NCBI GenBank assembly: GCA_013151785.1 | Contig: JAADHP010000196.1 | Coordinates: 1-16,759, forward strand | Source of the DNA: Nitrospirota bacterium | GTDB taxonomy: Bacteria; Nitrospirota; Thermodesulfovibrionia; Thermodesulfovibrionales; JdFR-85 | DNA length: 16,759 bases | Direction of reading: 5' to 3' | Shown here: positions 7,259 through 14,202 of the stretch, one piece after another | How positions within the stretch are numbered: the stretch's first letter is position 1 | Layout: each line of letters opens with the position of its first letter | Made by a program: the position numbers and the translations under genes | The notes under the pieces: model-generated | Databases searched by the model: none | The model's input: only the letters and a program-made list of their open reading frames with translations | What the model was told of the DNA's origin: nothing

Positions 7259-7960
7259 GTGGATAGCATTTTATGTAAAAGGGTTTCAACTATCAGTTTC
7301 TGGAATCTCTATGCCAGGTGGTACAGGCTATGGTTCGAGCATACCCGTTACCACGACAGGATAATTAAAACCCTTACAGAGATGGTCAGACCAGGCTGGA
7401 AGGTGCTCGATATTGGTGCAGGTAACGGAGTGCTCTGCTGGCCATTGTGCGCAATAGGTTGCGAGGTCAAAGCCATTGAACCTTCAATCGGTATGAGAGG
7501 CCTGCTATACGAAGAGGGGTTCAGACGTGGAATAGACTGGATAGATGTGGATGAAAGAAGATGGGAGGATTTTAGCTGGCTATCTGACGAGAGATATGAT
7601 CTGATACTCGCCTGCAATAGTCTCCATCTTACAGAGATTGGTTTTGAGGAGGCCCTTGAAAAGGTTTTCAGAATGAGGCCCCAAAACGTATTTGTGGTAA
7701 CAGAGAAATCCCCGGAGATCAAAATCAGGTGGGGATATGAGGGATACAGGATGCTCTTTTGCAGATTCTACAGCACAGATACCTCCTTTGCCTATCACAG
7801 CCTTGATGAGTTATTTGAACATTACGCATTTAAAATGGGACGTCTTCCAATGCCTCACGAGATAAAAGATGTAAAAAAGAACCTTCTTTATGAAGCTGGA
7901 CACTACTGGATAGAGGATACAGCTGTTGTAGGGATGTACTGGTGGAAGAGAATTGCATAG
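7259..7960 (+). CDS. Class I SAM-dependent methyltransferase, substrate unknown
   Basis: This 233-residue protein has the Rossmann methyltransferase core: motif I VLDIGAGNG at 49-57, the acidic ribose contact E74 in VKAIEP and a post-motif segment YDLILACNSLHL at 113-124. It has no signal peptide and should be cytoplasmic. An aromatic N-terminal segment (WNLYARWYRLWFEHTRYHDRII, about 15-36) precedes the core and may shape the substrate site. The start is GTG at 7259, with GGGAG about 8 bases upstream; a nearby ATG at 7255 runs into a stop at once. A small histidine-rich helix protein gene follows 31 bases later and a nickel/cobalt uptake locus after that. A role in metal or cofactor handling is possible but only by position. 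Confidence 0.85.
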   Translation: MDSILCKRVSTISFWNLYARWYRLWFEHTRYHDRIIKTLTEMVRPGWKVLDIGAGNGVLCWPLCAIGCEVKAIEPSIGMRGLLYEEGFRRGIDWIDVDERRWEDFSWLSDERYDLILACNSLHLTEIGFEEALEKVFRMRPQNVFVVTEKSPEIKIRWGYEGYRMLFCRFYSTDTSFAYHSLDELFEHYAFKMGRLPMPHEIKDVKKNLLYEAGHYWIEDTAVVGMYWWKRIA

Positions 7961-7991
7961 AGAAATCTTAAAAAAGAGAGGGTACATATAT

Positions 7992-8219
7992 ATGAATTCA
8001 ATGGAAAAACTCGACAGGTTACTTATTCACTGGCAGGAGCATAATGAAGAACATGCACGGAGCTACAGGAAATGGGCTGAGGAGGCTGAAGCCTCTGGAT
8101 TCCATAAGGTTGCAGAGTTGCTTGGGAAGGCCCATGAGGAGACATTAAAAATCAATTCCCTCTTTGAAGAGGCCAGAAAGGAGGTGGAAAAGGCAGGTTC
8201 GTCAAATAACTTTGAATGA
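7992..8219 (+). CDS. Small helical protein with HxxxHxxxH motif, possible metal binder
   Basis: This is a 75-residue, almost entirely helical and highly charged protein with no signal peptide. The segment HWQEHNEEHARSYRKWAEEA places His13, His17 and His21 four residues apart on one helix face, a spacing suited to binding a transition metal. His38 and His48 lie on the second helix. I recall small proteins and domains with an HWxEHNxEHAxxxxKWAE signature from prokaryotic genomes but cannot name the family with certainty. The ATG at 7992 is preferred over an in-frame TTG at 7953, which overlaps the methyltransferase stop, because GAGAGGG stands about 8 bases upstream. It is probably co-transcribed with the methyltransferase gene. 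Confidence 0.75.
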   Translation: MNSMEKLDRLLIHWQEHNEEHARSYRKWAEEAEASGFHKVAELLGKAHEETLKINSLFEEARKEVEKAGSSNNFE

Positions 8220-8250
8220 ACTGTTTTATACCCGAATCCAGTGATAAAGC

Positions 8251-8360
8251 TGTCATGCTGAATCCTGATCTTCATCAGGACAGGTTTATTTCAGCATCTC
8301 TCAAGACCCTGAAACAATACTGTGACCTTCGTCAGCACATGGTTCATGGTGACAGAGAGA
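8251..8360. repeat. Palindromic intergenic repeat
   Basis: The 263-base gap between the small helical protein and the porin holds a nested stem. ATGCTGAA (8255-8262) pairs with TTCAGCAT (8290-8297), enclosing TCCTGAT/ATCAGGA (8263-8280) with a four-base loop. TGTCA near 8251 and TGACA ending near 8354 form loose outer ends. The phrasing (GTCATGCTGAA, TTTCAGCATCTC, AAGACCCTGAAAC) resembles dispersed repeats I recall from many environmental genomes. No reading frame here is convincing. Confidence 0.55.
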
Positions 8361-8482
8361 TCATTTTTACCAAATTGTTAATCATACTTGGTTCGCTGGA
8401 TTTGAGGTATATATGGCTATAGCCGTAGAGCTTTTTAATCCTTAGACAAAGGAATTTATATTACCAGGATCAGGAGGTTCGG

Positions 8483-9765
8483 ATGAGGCGATTCATTACT
8501 ATGTTCATGATAGTATTCTTTGCCTTTAGCTGTATAAGTGCTGCAGAGGCAACTGAGCTGGACTCCTTGATTAAGCTGCTTATAAAAAAGGGGATTATAA
8601 CAGAGGAGGAGGCCGGAGAGATAAAGAGAGAGATCTCAAAAGAAGCGGTCACTGCTGCGGAGGAGAAGACATCCTCTGAGATATCTGAAGAAGACTCCTC
8701 TCCTGTCAGCATCTCCGGTTCAATCTACGGAGAGTATCGCTGGATGAGGCATCGTGACATAACAGACCCTGATACAGACTCCACCTCTGATCTTTATCTC
8801 AGAAAGGTGGAGCTGGGCACAGAGGTATCCCTGACCCACTGGGCAGAGGCATCGGTGGTGCTGAACTCCGAGTGGATAGGTGATGATATCAACCAGGGTG
8901 ATGAGAAGGTGGCAGTAGATGAGGCAACACTCACACTGAAGGGAGAGGGCTTCCCCCTGTATCTGGTGCTGGGTAAGAGAACCCAGCCCTTCGGGGTGTT
9001 TGAGAACCATCTTATCACTGATCCCATGACACAGGATGCCTATGAGACAAAAAGACCGGGGCTGACCCTTGGAGTTGAAGGTCCTCTGGGGCTTGATGCC
9101 TCCCTAACTGTCTACAAGGGTGAGGAGCAGATGAACCATCTCTTTGAGTCAGGGCTTTTTGAGGATACCCTTCGAGGGTGGGAGACAAGGCCTCTGATGA
9201 TGTGGGCTCCTTTATTCTCTCTGTCAGTGTTACACCTGTGGAGGAGACACTCACAGTGTTTGGCTCCTATCTGTCAGAGCCGGGCTGGGGCAGGAGGAAC
9301 GAGACAGTGAATGCCGGGTTCAGCCTTTCACCCTCTTTTCCTGAAGGTCTCAGGATTGATGCAGAGTACATGAAGGCACTGAAGAGGGAAGAGTATGCCG
9401 GAGCAGGAAGACAGTACAAGGAGGCAGTGTTTTCTGTTACAGCAGCCTATGAGTTTGTACTGAGGAAAAGGGAATCCAGAGGCGGAGGGCTATTTGCCGA
9501 AAGGCGGGCACATCTTATAAGTGAGCCTCTGGAGGTGGCCCTGAGGTATGAGTATTTCGATGATGACGGGCTGGGTGATGACCTGGGTATCTGGACAGTA
9601 AAAGACCGCTACAGTGTGGGAGCGAGGTACAGCTTTTACAATGATGAGACCTCGGGGCTTAATGCCTTTGTGGCAGGAGAGTACAGGAGAACAGGGCTCA
9701 GAACACATACTGATATGAAGGACAGTAATGATGAGTTCTATCTCAGGGTTGGTGTGGATTTCTGA
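8483..9765 (+). pseudogene. LbtU-like outer-membrane porin, frameshifted
   Basis: The first frame (8483 to about 9177) encodes a signal peptide (cleavage near SAAEA), a short helix LIKLLIKKGIITEEEAGEIKREI typical of such porins, and a beta-barrel start. The barrel continues in the next frame from about 9178 to 9765 and ends with RVGVDF, an outer-membrane C-terminal strand finishing in Phe. Without the shift the product would be about 427 residues. The segment FPLYLVLGKRTQPFGVFENHLITDPMT matches the LbtU siderophore-porin style. The break lies between 9163 and about 9180. One extra G in the GGG at 9175-9177 would restore DTLRGVGDKASDD, so this is either a one-base deletion or a sequencing error. 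No convincing -1 slippery heptamer is seen. The gene has a good AGGAGG site and precedes the nickel uptake operon. Confidence 0.8.
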
Positions 9766-9819
9766 TGGTTATGGGTTTTGAGTTAAATAAAGACCTGGAG
9801 TCACGGTAAGTTTCATTAA

Positions 9820-9950
9820 CAGGTGGTATGATAGAGTCTTCACTCATTCTCGGCAGGCTCCTGCCTGCCTCCGAGGGAATTTTGCGATTTGCCATCCACG
9901 GCAAATCTTTTGCAAAATTCAAAACCCTTCAGACTCAACCATACCACCTG
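9820..9950. repeat. CAGGTGG-tipped inverted-repeat element, copy 3
   Basis: Arms of 23 bases begin CAGGTGGTATG on each end (9820-9842 and, inverted, 9928-9950), with 19 of 23 positions matching. Inside is a CTCGG/CCGAG hairpin (9849-9875). A second hairpin has stems GAATTTTGC/GCAAAATTC and GATTTGCC/GGCAAATC (9877-9920). It fills most of the 254-base gap before nikK. The arm sequence beyond CAGGTGGTAT differs from copies 1, 2 and 4, but the arms still complement each other. Confidence 0.8.
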
Positions 9951-10019
9951 CTTCAAAGGAATGCCAGTTTTTAGTCGCTGGTGGTTGGTAAAAAATAAAA
10001 AATAAGGAGGTCTGGATCT

Positions 10020-10793
10020 ATGAGGTATCTTTTAAGAAGTATAACACTATTTGCTATAGGGTTCTTCCTGTTTACAGGCATTGCTCGTGCCCATTTCGGG
10101 ATGATAATCCCATCAGATGACATCGTGACGAAGAAGGACAAAAAGAAAATCATTCTTGATATAAAGTTCATTCATCCCTTTGAGGGAACCTATATGAACA
10201 TGGAAAGACCAAGAGGGGTTGGTGTGTTTGTCAAAGGGCAAAAGATATCTCTTTTGAAAGCACTCAAAAAAAGGACAGTCAGGGGTTTTACCACATGGGA
10301 GGCTACATACAGGATCAAAGGCCCTGGAGACATGATCTTCTATGTGGAACCTGCACCATACTGGGAACCTGCTGAAGAAAGTTTTATTATCCATTATACA
10401 AAGGTGGTGGTCAATGCCCTTGGCCTGGAGGAAGGCTGGGATGCTGAGGTGGGATTGCCTGTGGAAATCATTCCCCTTACCAGACCCTATGGCCTCTGGA
10501 CAGGAAATGTCTTTCAGGGTGTTGTGAAGTTCAACGGAAAGCCAGTGCCTTTTGCAGAGGTGGAGGTGGAATATTACAACAAGGACGGCAGTATCAAGCC
10601 TCCTGCTGACCCTTATATTACACAGGTTATAAGGGCTGACAGGAATGGTGTTTTTACTTATGCCATGCCGCGGGCAGGATGGTGGGGGTTTGCTGCACTG
10701 ATCACAGCACCTTACAAACTGGAAAGACACGGTAAAAAGTATCCTGTGGAACTGGGGGGCGTAATCTGGATAAAAACAAGGGATATGAGGTAA
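10020..10793 (+). CDS. nikK: Nickel uptake accessory protein NikK (DUF4198 family, exported)
   Basis: This is a 257-residue exported protein of the DUF4198 type that accompanies nickel ECF transporters lacking NikN. Residues 1-24 form a signal peptide whose probable cleavage after ARA leaves His25 as the first mature residue. That could let the free amine and imidazole bind metal. The rest is beta-rich, with two immunoglobulin-like segments (about 25-115 and 150-245). The second has the FNGKPVPFAEVEVEYYN and DRNGVFTYAMPRAGWWGFAAL pattern common in DUF4198. AAGGAGG sits about 8 bases before the ATG. The nikM ATG follows the stop after only 4 bases, so they form one operon. No cobalamin riboswitch or clear NikR operator was found upstream, where copy 3 of the repeat lies. 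Confidence 0.88.
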   Translation: MRYLLRSITLFAIGFFLFTGIARAHFGMIIPSDDIVTKKDKKKIILDIKFIHPFEGTYMNMERPRGVGVFVKGQKISLLKALKKRTVRGFTTWEATYRIKGPGDMIFYVEPAPYWEPAEESFIIHYTKVVVNALGLEEGWDAEVGLPVEIIPLTRPYGLWTGNVFQGVVKFNGKPVPFAEVEVEYYNKDGSIKPPADPYITQVIRADRNGVFTYAMPRAGWWGFAALITAPYKLERHGKKYPVELGGVIWIKTRDMR

Positions 10794-10797
10794 TCTT

Positions 10798-11403
10798 ATG
10801 CATATATCTGAGGGTATTCTTTCCACACCTGTGCTGGCGGCTGGCGCTGTCCTTACAATAGGTGGTGTTACACTGGGATTGAAGAAGATGGACTATGAGA
10901 AGATTCCCGAGGTAGCCGTGCTTTCTTCGGCCTTCTTTGTGGCATCCCTGATACATGTCCCCCTGGGACCCACAAGTGTTCACCTTGTTCTGAACGGTCT
11001 TGTAGGTGTGCTGCTGGGATGGATGGCCTTTCCATCCATCCTGGTAGCCCTTGCACTTCAGGCCCTGCTGTTTCAGTTTGGAGGATTTACGGTTCTTGGT
11101 GTAAACACCTTCAACATGGCAGCACCGGCAGTAGCCTCCTATTATTTTTTCAACTTTCTTGTAAGAAGAGGCAACAGATCTGTTACTGCTGTAGCTGCCT
11201 TTCTTGCGGGAGCACTTGGAGTGGGAGGTGGCACATTCCTGATCGCGCTCTCTCTGGTTACCACTGGAGAAGAATTTCTCTCTGTAGCCCGACTGGTCTT
11301 CCTTGCACACCTGCCGGTTATGTTAATAGAGGGTATAATAACCGCATTCTGCATACTTTTTATTAAAAAAGTAAAACCTGAAATACTGGAGGTGGGCAAA
11401 TGA
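10798..11403 (+). CDS. nikM: ECF transporter substrate-binding membrane protein NikM/CbiM
   Basis: This is the metal-recognising S component of a group I energy-coupling-factor transporter. The protein is 201 residues with about six or seven membrane helices. It begins MHISEGIL, the hallmark of CbiM/NikM, in which the N-terminal Met-His pair inserts into the membrane and coordinates Ni or Co. The conserved HVPLGPTSVHLVLNGL (His53, His62) and FGGFTVLGVNTFNMAAPA segments are present. It starts 4 bases after nikK and its stop overlaps the nikL start (ATGA). It has no fused CbiN domain. The NikK and NikL partners point to nickel rather than cobalt, but this cannot be settled from sequence alone. 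The database name may be CbiM. Confidence 0.95.
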   Translation: MHISEGILSTPVLAAGAVLTIGGVTLGLKKMDYEKIPEVAVLSSAFFVASLIHVPLGPTSVHLVLNGLVGVLLGWMAFPSILVALALQALLFQFGGFTVLGVNTFNMAAPAVASYYFFNFLVRRGNRSVTAVAAFLAGALGVGGGTFLIALSLVTTGEEFLSVARLVFLAHLPVMLIEGIITAFCILFIKKVKPEILEVGK

Positions 11404-12161
11404 GTCAACAGTCAACAGTCAGAGGTCAGAAGGATTTCTCAAAGAGTTGGGATTTCTTTGAAATAGAGAAATCAATACTTATACTTAGAAGGTCAAAGAC
11501 TTTTTTGAGTCGACGAGTGGGCGTCGCAATCTCTTTTTTACTGCTTGCTGCATATTGCCTGCTGCTGCCTGCCACAGCCTCTGCCCACAGGGTCAATGTC
11601 TATGGTTATGCAGAGGATGGAAAGGTTTTTGTGGAAGGCTATTTCGTGGATGGCACAAAGGCGATGAACTCTCTTGTAGAGGTCTTTGATGCAGAGACGG
11701 GAGAAAAGCTTCTTGAAGGTAAAACCAATAAAGAAGGCGTCTTTTCCTTCAAGATACCAAAACTTACAGCACTGAAACTGGTGCTTACGGCAAGTATGGG
11801 ACATAAAAATGACTACACTATCAGCCGTGAAGAGGTGGCAGAAGCCCTTGGCCGGTCAGGAACCAGCCAGGAGTCAACGGTCAGGAGTCAACAGTCACCA
11901 GTGAGCAGTGAGCAGTCAGAAGCCAGTAAGCAGAGAGCCGGACAAAAGGAGGAAGTGACTGCTGAAGGGGCGGTTAGCTCAAAGGAGATAGAACAGGTTG
12001 TCGCAAAGGTCCTGGATCGGAAACTGCTACCTATAAAAAACATCCTTCTGAAGATGCAGGAAGAGGCATCAAGGCCTGGCATGACAGAGATAATTGGAGG
12101 CATTGGTTATATCATGGGTATTATGGGAATTGTGCTATACTTTAAAAGTAAAAACAGATGA
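11400..12161 (+). CDS. nikL: Nickel transporter accessory membrane protein NikL
   Basis: NikL replaces CbiN/NikN in some nickel ECF systems. This 253-residue protein has an unusual leading tail (1-38) partly made of heptamer repeat, then a signal peptide at about 39-62 ending TASA. The mature protein would begin with His63 (HRVNVYGYAEDGKVFVEGYF). Residues 63-140 form an immunoglobulin-like carboxypeptidase-regulatory fold. Residues about 152-192 are a Ser/Gln/Glu-rich linker that includes a second heptamer array. A helix (195-222) leads to a C-terminal membrane segment at 229-248. The ATG has a strong GGAGGTG site and overlaps the nikM stop by 4 bases. An internal TTG at about residue 36 would give a normal-length signal peptide and is an alternative start. 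Confidence 0.85.
   Translation: MSQQSTVRGQKDFSKSWDFFEIEKSILILRRSKTFLSRRVGVAISFLLLAAYCLLLPATASAHRVNVYGYAEDGKVFVEGYFVDGTKAMNSLVEVFDAETGEKLLEGKTNKEGVFSFKIPKLTALKLVLTASMGHKNDYTISREEVAEALGRSGTSQESTVRSQQSPVSSEQSEASKQRAGQKEEVTAEGAVSSKEIEQVVAKVLDRKLLPIKNILLKMQEEASRPGMTEIIGGIGYIMGIMGIVLYFKSKNR
11403..11430 (+). repeat. Heptamer tandem repeat at the 5' end of nikL
   Basis: Four consecutive 7-base units: AGTCAAC, AGTCAAC, AGTCAGA, GGTCAGA. They begin immediately after the nikL ATG and encode SQQSTVRGQ at the N-terminus. They therefore extend the protein ahead of its signal peptide. Confidence 0.8.
11872..11934 (+). repeat. Heptamer tandem repeat inside nikL
   Basis: Nine consecutive 7-base units of the form AGTCAAC, GGTCAGG, AGTCACC, AGTGAGC, AGTCAGA, AGCCAGT, AAGCAGA. 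Because 7 units of 3 codons share a period, the protein shows a seven-residue echo (SQESTVR, SQQSPVS, SEQSEAS). The array sits in the linker between the exported domain and the C-terminal membrane anchor and keeps the frame. Confidence 0.8.
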
Positions 12162-12176
12162 TATACTCAGACTCTC

Positions 12177-12926
12177 ATGCATCTTGAAGAATTTGCAGAA
12201 GGTGATTCCCTGCTTCACCGCATAGACCCGAGGGTGAAGTTCATCACCCTTATGCCTTTTATACTGCTTGTGGCAGTTCTTAAAGGGATTGAACTGCCGC
12301 TTATTGGTCTTATAGTGTCACTGGTTCTTGTAATCATCGCCCGTCTTCCACTTAAGAAACTCATAAACAGACTGCTTGTGGTGAACACCTTTGTGCTCCT
12401 GCTCTGGCTCTTCATTCCCTTTAGCTATCCGGGCAGAGAGATTTTCTCTATCGGACCTCTGGGGTTAAGCCAGGAAGGGCTTCTGTATGTGCTTTCCATT
12501 ACCATAAAAACAAATGCCATTGTACTGGCAACAATTGCTGTGCTGGGAACCTCTGAGATATTCTCCCTTGCACACGCACTTCTGCACTTGAAGATGCCTG
12601 AAAAGCTGGTATACCTCTTCTTCTTTTTCTATCGTTATATAAGCGTGCTGCATGAAGAATATACACGTCTGAAGAGGGCAATGGCCATCAGGTGCTTTCA
12701 TCCTGAAACAAACATGCATACATACAGGAGCTTTGCCTATCTGGTGGGAATGCTTCTTGTAAGAAGCTATGAGCGGTCCCAGAGGATATACCAGGCAATG
12801 CTATGCAGGGGATTTCAGGGCAGGTTTCCCCTTGTCAGGCACTTCAGACTGACAGGGAGGGATATCCTGTTCCTTACAGTCATGATATCCATAACAATTG
12901 CCATGGCAGTCATTGCGATAACCTGA
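12177..12926 (+). CDS. nikQ: ECF transporter transmembrane coupling protein NikQ/CbiQ
   Basis: This is the T component that links the S component to the ATPase. The protein is 249 residues and begins MHLEEFAEGDSLLHRIDPRVKF, the conserved CbiQ opening. Hydrophobic helices span about 22-65, 72-130 and 230-249. The two cytoplasmic coupling helices carry Arg motifs that dock on the ATPase: AMAIRCF near residue 165 and AMLCRGF near 206. It starts 15 bases after nikL, with only a weak Shine-Dalgarno. It is followed by a 536-base gap before the ATPase gene, although these genes are normally adjacent. Confidence 0.95.
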   Translation: MHLEEFAEGDSLLHRIDPRVKFITLMPFILLVAVLKGIELPLIGLIVSLVLVIIARLPLKKLINRLLVVNTFVLLLWLFIPFSYPGREIFSIGPLGLSQEGLLYVLSITIKTNAIVLATIAVLGTSEIFSLAHALLHLKMPEKLVYLFFFFYRYISVLHEEYTRLKRAMAIRCFHPETNMHTYRSFAYLVGMLLVRSYERSQRIYQAMLCRGFQGRFPLVRHFRLTGRDILFLTVMISITIAMAVIAIT

Positions 12927-13000
12927 ATTCAGCTTTATGTAAGAATCATTGCTGTCCGGAAAGATTTAGTTAAGAAAAAGCAAGGCAGGGAACTGAGAAT

Positions 13001-13090
13001 ACAGTAAGCAGTGGATGAGTTAATGAGTAGATGAGTATATGAGGTGGATGAGTGGATGGGGTGAAGGGTTAAAGGTCAGTGAGCAGTAAA
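13001..13090. repeat. Degenerate GATGAGT / GTGAGCA repeat tract
   Basis: In the nikQ-nikO gap a 90-base tract is built of units such as GTGGATGAGT, AATGAGTAG, ATGAGTATATGAG, GGATGAGTGG and GTCAGTGAGCAGTA. It is the same vocabulary as the tracts at 3096-3135 and in nikL. It does not read as a protein and directly abuts copy 4 of the inverted-repeat element. Confidence 0.6.
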
Positions 13091-13094
13091 AAAA

Positions 13095-13245
13095 GAGGCA
13101 ACAGGTGGTTCATCAGGGCATTGATGCAATGGGATTTAATTATAACCAGACAGGGCCTTTTCAGTCTTAAGGTGATACATAAGTATGCTGGTGTATGTCA
13201 CTGTCGGTATTGCTACATGCCCTTCTTCACCACCTGTTGCCCCTC
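13095..13245. repeat. CAGGTGG-tipped inverted-repeat element, copy 4
   Basis: GGCAACAGGTGGT (13097-13109) is exactly inverted as ACCACCTGTTGCC (13229-13241). Inward of this AGGGCAT (13115-13121) is inverted as ATGCCCT (13216-13222). GAG and CTC flank the whole. The body also contains an imperfect GTGATACA/TGTATGTCAC stem near 13172-13202. Only the CAGGTGG end is shared in sequence with the other three elements. Confidence 0.8.
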
Positions 13246-13334
13246 TCTTTAAGAGATTCTTAGAATCCCTCTTTCTTCTGAGAAGCTAAGGGGGAAGGGT
13301 GATTGGACAGGTATTGAAAAGATTACACTATAGA

Positions 13335-13361
13335 GCAATCCTGTGGATTGCATTATTTTTA
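13335..13361 (+). terminator. Possible weak intrinsic terminator between nikQ and nikO
   Basis: GCAATCC (13335-13341) pairs with GGATTGC (13345-13351) around a 3-base loop and is followed by ATTATTTTTA. The stem is short. If active it would separate nikO expression from the rest of the operon. The remainder of the 12927-13462 gap holds only the repeats described and a small TGCCC/GGGCA hairpin at 13367-13383. I see no clear promoter for nikO. Confidence 0.35.
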
Positions 13362-13462
13362 TGAGGTGCCCTGCCGTTGGGCATGTGTGTGTAAAAATAT
13401 GGAAGAATTAGGGAAAGCACTGCTATGAACTCGATTTTTGAAAACAAAGGAGCGAGGCGGCC

Positions 13463-14143
13463 ATGATTGAGATTAAAGACCTTTATTTTGAATACCCCAA
13501 TGGTAAACATGTCTTCTCGGGACTTGATTTCAGCCTTAAAAAAGGAGAGAAAGTGGGACTCATTGGCCCCAACGGGGCAGGAAAGACCACGCTTTTTCAT
13601 CTTATAATGGGGCTCCTCAAACCCTCAAAGGGCGAGATATGGATCTTTGACAGGGCCCGAAGAGAGGAGGCAGACTTCCACGAGGTGAGAAGACGCATAG
13701 GCCTGTTATTTCAGGACTCAGATGACCAGCTTTTCTGCCCCACTGTGGAGGAAGACATTGCCTTTGGTCCCTTGAATCTGGGTATGAACAATAGAGAGGT
13801 TGAGAAACGGGTTCATGAAACCTGCGAACTCCTTGGTCTCAATGGACTGGAGGAGAGGGTTACCTACAGGCTCTCGGGAGGCGAAAAGCGACTTGTGGCA
13901 CTGGCAACCATATTTGCCATGAGGCCCGAGTGTTATCTCCTTGACGAACCAACTACAGGGCTTGATACGGAAACAACAGAGCGGATCAAAGAGTTTCTCG
14001 AAAAGCATGCGGAAACCTATATCATAATCAGCCATGATCATGATATAATTGAGCAGCTTTGTAACAAGGTCTATCGTTTAAATGGAGGCAGACTGGATCT
14101 GGTGAGTCCTTCTCTGAATGGCTCGGAGACCAGCAACCAGTGA
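13463..14143 (+). CDS. nikO: ECF transporter ATPase NikO/CbiO
   Basis: This is an ABC ATPase that powers metal uptake through the T component. The 226 residues contain Walker A GPNGAGKTT at 35-43, the Q-loop Gln84 in LLFQDSDDQLF, the signature LSGGEKR at 137-143, Walker B CYLLDEP at 157-163, the D-loop GLD and the switch His191 in IISHDHD. LFQDSDDQLFCPTV is characteristic of ECF ATPases. It is shorter than many CbiO proteins (about 270 residues) because the C-terminal extension is missing. AAAGGAG lies upstream of the ATG. It is the only ATPase in the locus, so it presumably forms a homodimer. Confidence 0.95.
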   Translation: MIEIKDLYFEYPNGKHVFSGLDFSLKKGEKVGLIGPNGAGKTTLFHLIMGLLKPSKGEIWIFDRARREEADFHEVRRRIGLLFQDSDDQLFCPTVEEDIAFGPLNLGMNNREVEKRVHETCELLGLNGLEERVTYRLSGGEKRLVALATIFAMRPECYLLDEPTTGLDTETTERIKEFLEKHAETYIIISHDHDIIEQLCNKVYRLNGGRLDLVSPSLNGSETSNQ

Positions 14144-14172
14144 AGCTCCCTGACCTCTGGTCGGGGCTTCAC
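14140..14172. other. Strong hairpin overlapping the nikO stop codon
   Basis: GTGAAGC (14140-14146) pairs with GCTTCAC (14166-14172). The stem continues through a 2-base bulge to GACC/GGTC around a TCT loop. The 5' arm contains the nikO TGA and the 3' arm abuts the -35 hexamer of glnA. It lacks a T-run on the plus strand, so it is not a standard intrinsic terminator. It may still protect the nikO mRNA end. Confidence 0.5.
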
Positions 14173-14202
14173 TTGACAAAAAAACAGAAAATATTTTAGG
14201 CT
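14173..14202 (+). promoter_or_regulatory. Candidate sigma-70 promoter of glnA
   Basis: A perfect TTGACA at 14173-14178 is followed after 18 bases by TAGGCT (14197-14202). That is a weak -10 but keeps the key TA and final T. Transcription would start near 14209, inside the dyad at 14202-14223. No sigma-54 type GG-N10-GC promoter was seen. Confidence 0.55.

Noticed and set aside
9766..10019. Cobalamin riboswitch or NikR operator before the nickel operon.
   Set aside because: Neither conserved riboswitch boxes nor a GTGTTAC/GTAACAC-type dyad was found. The gap is mostly repeat copy 3.
10113..11310. Long minus-strand frames of 237 and 202 codons.
   Set aside because: They are antisense to nikK and nikM, Cys/His-rich and without domains, so they are shadows of the real genes.
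11872..11934. Heptamer arrays considered as a CRISPR.
   Set aside because: Units are 7 bases with no spacers and lie in frame within a coding region.
9820..13245. Inverted-repeat elements considered as integron attC sites.
   Set aside because: The ends do not fit RYYYAAC/GTTRRRY, there is no integrase, and they do not follow a one-gene cassette layout.
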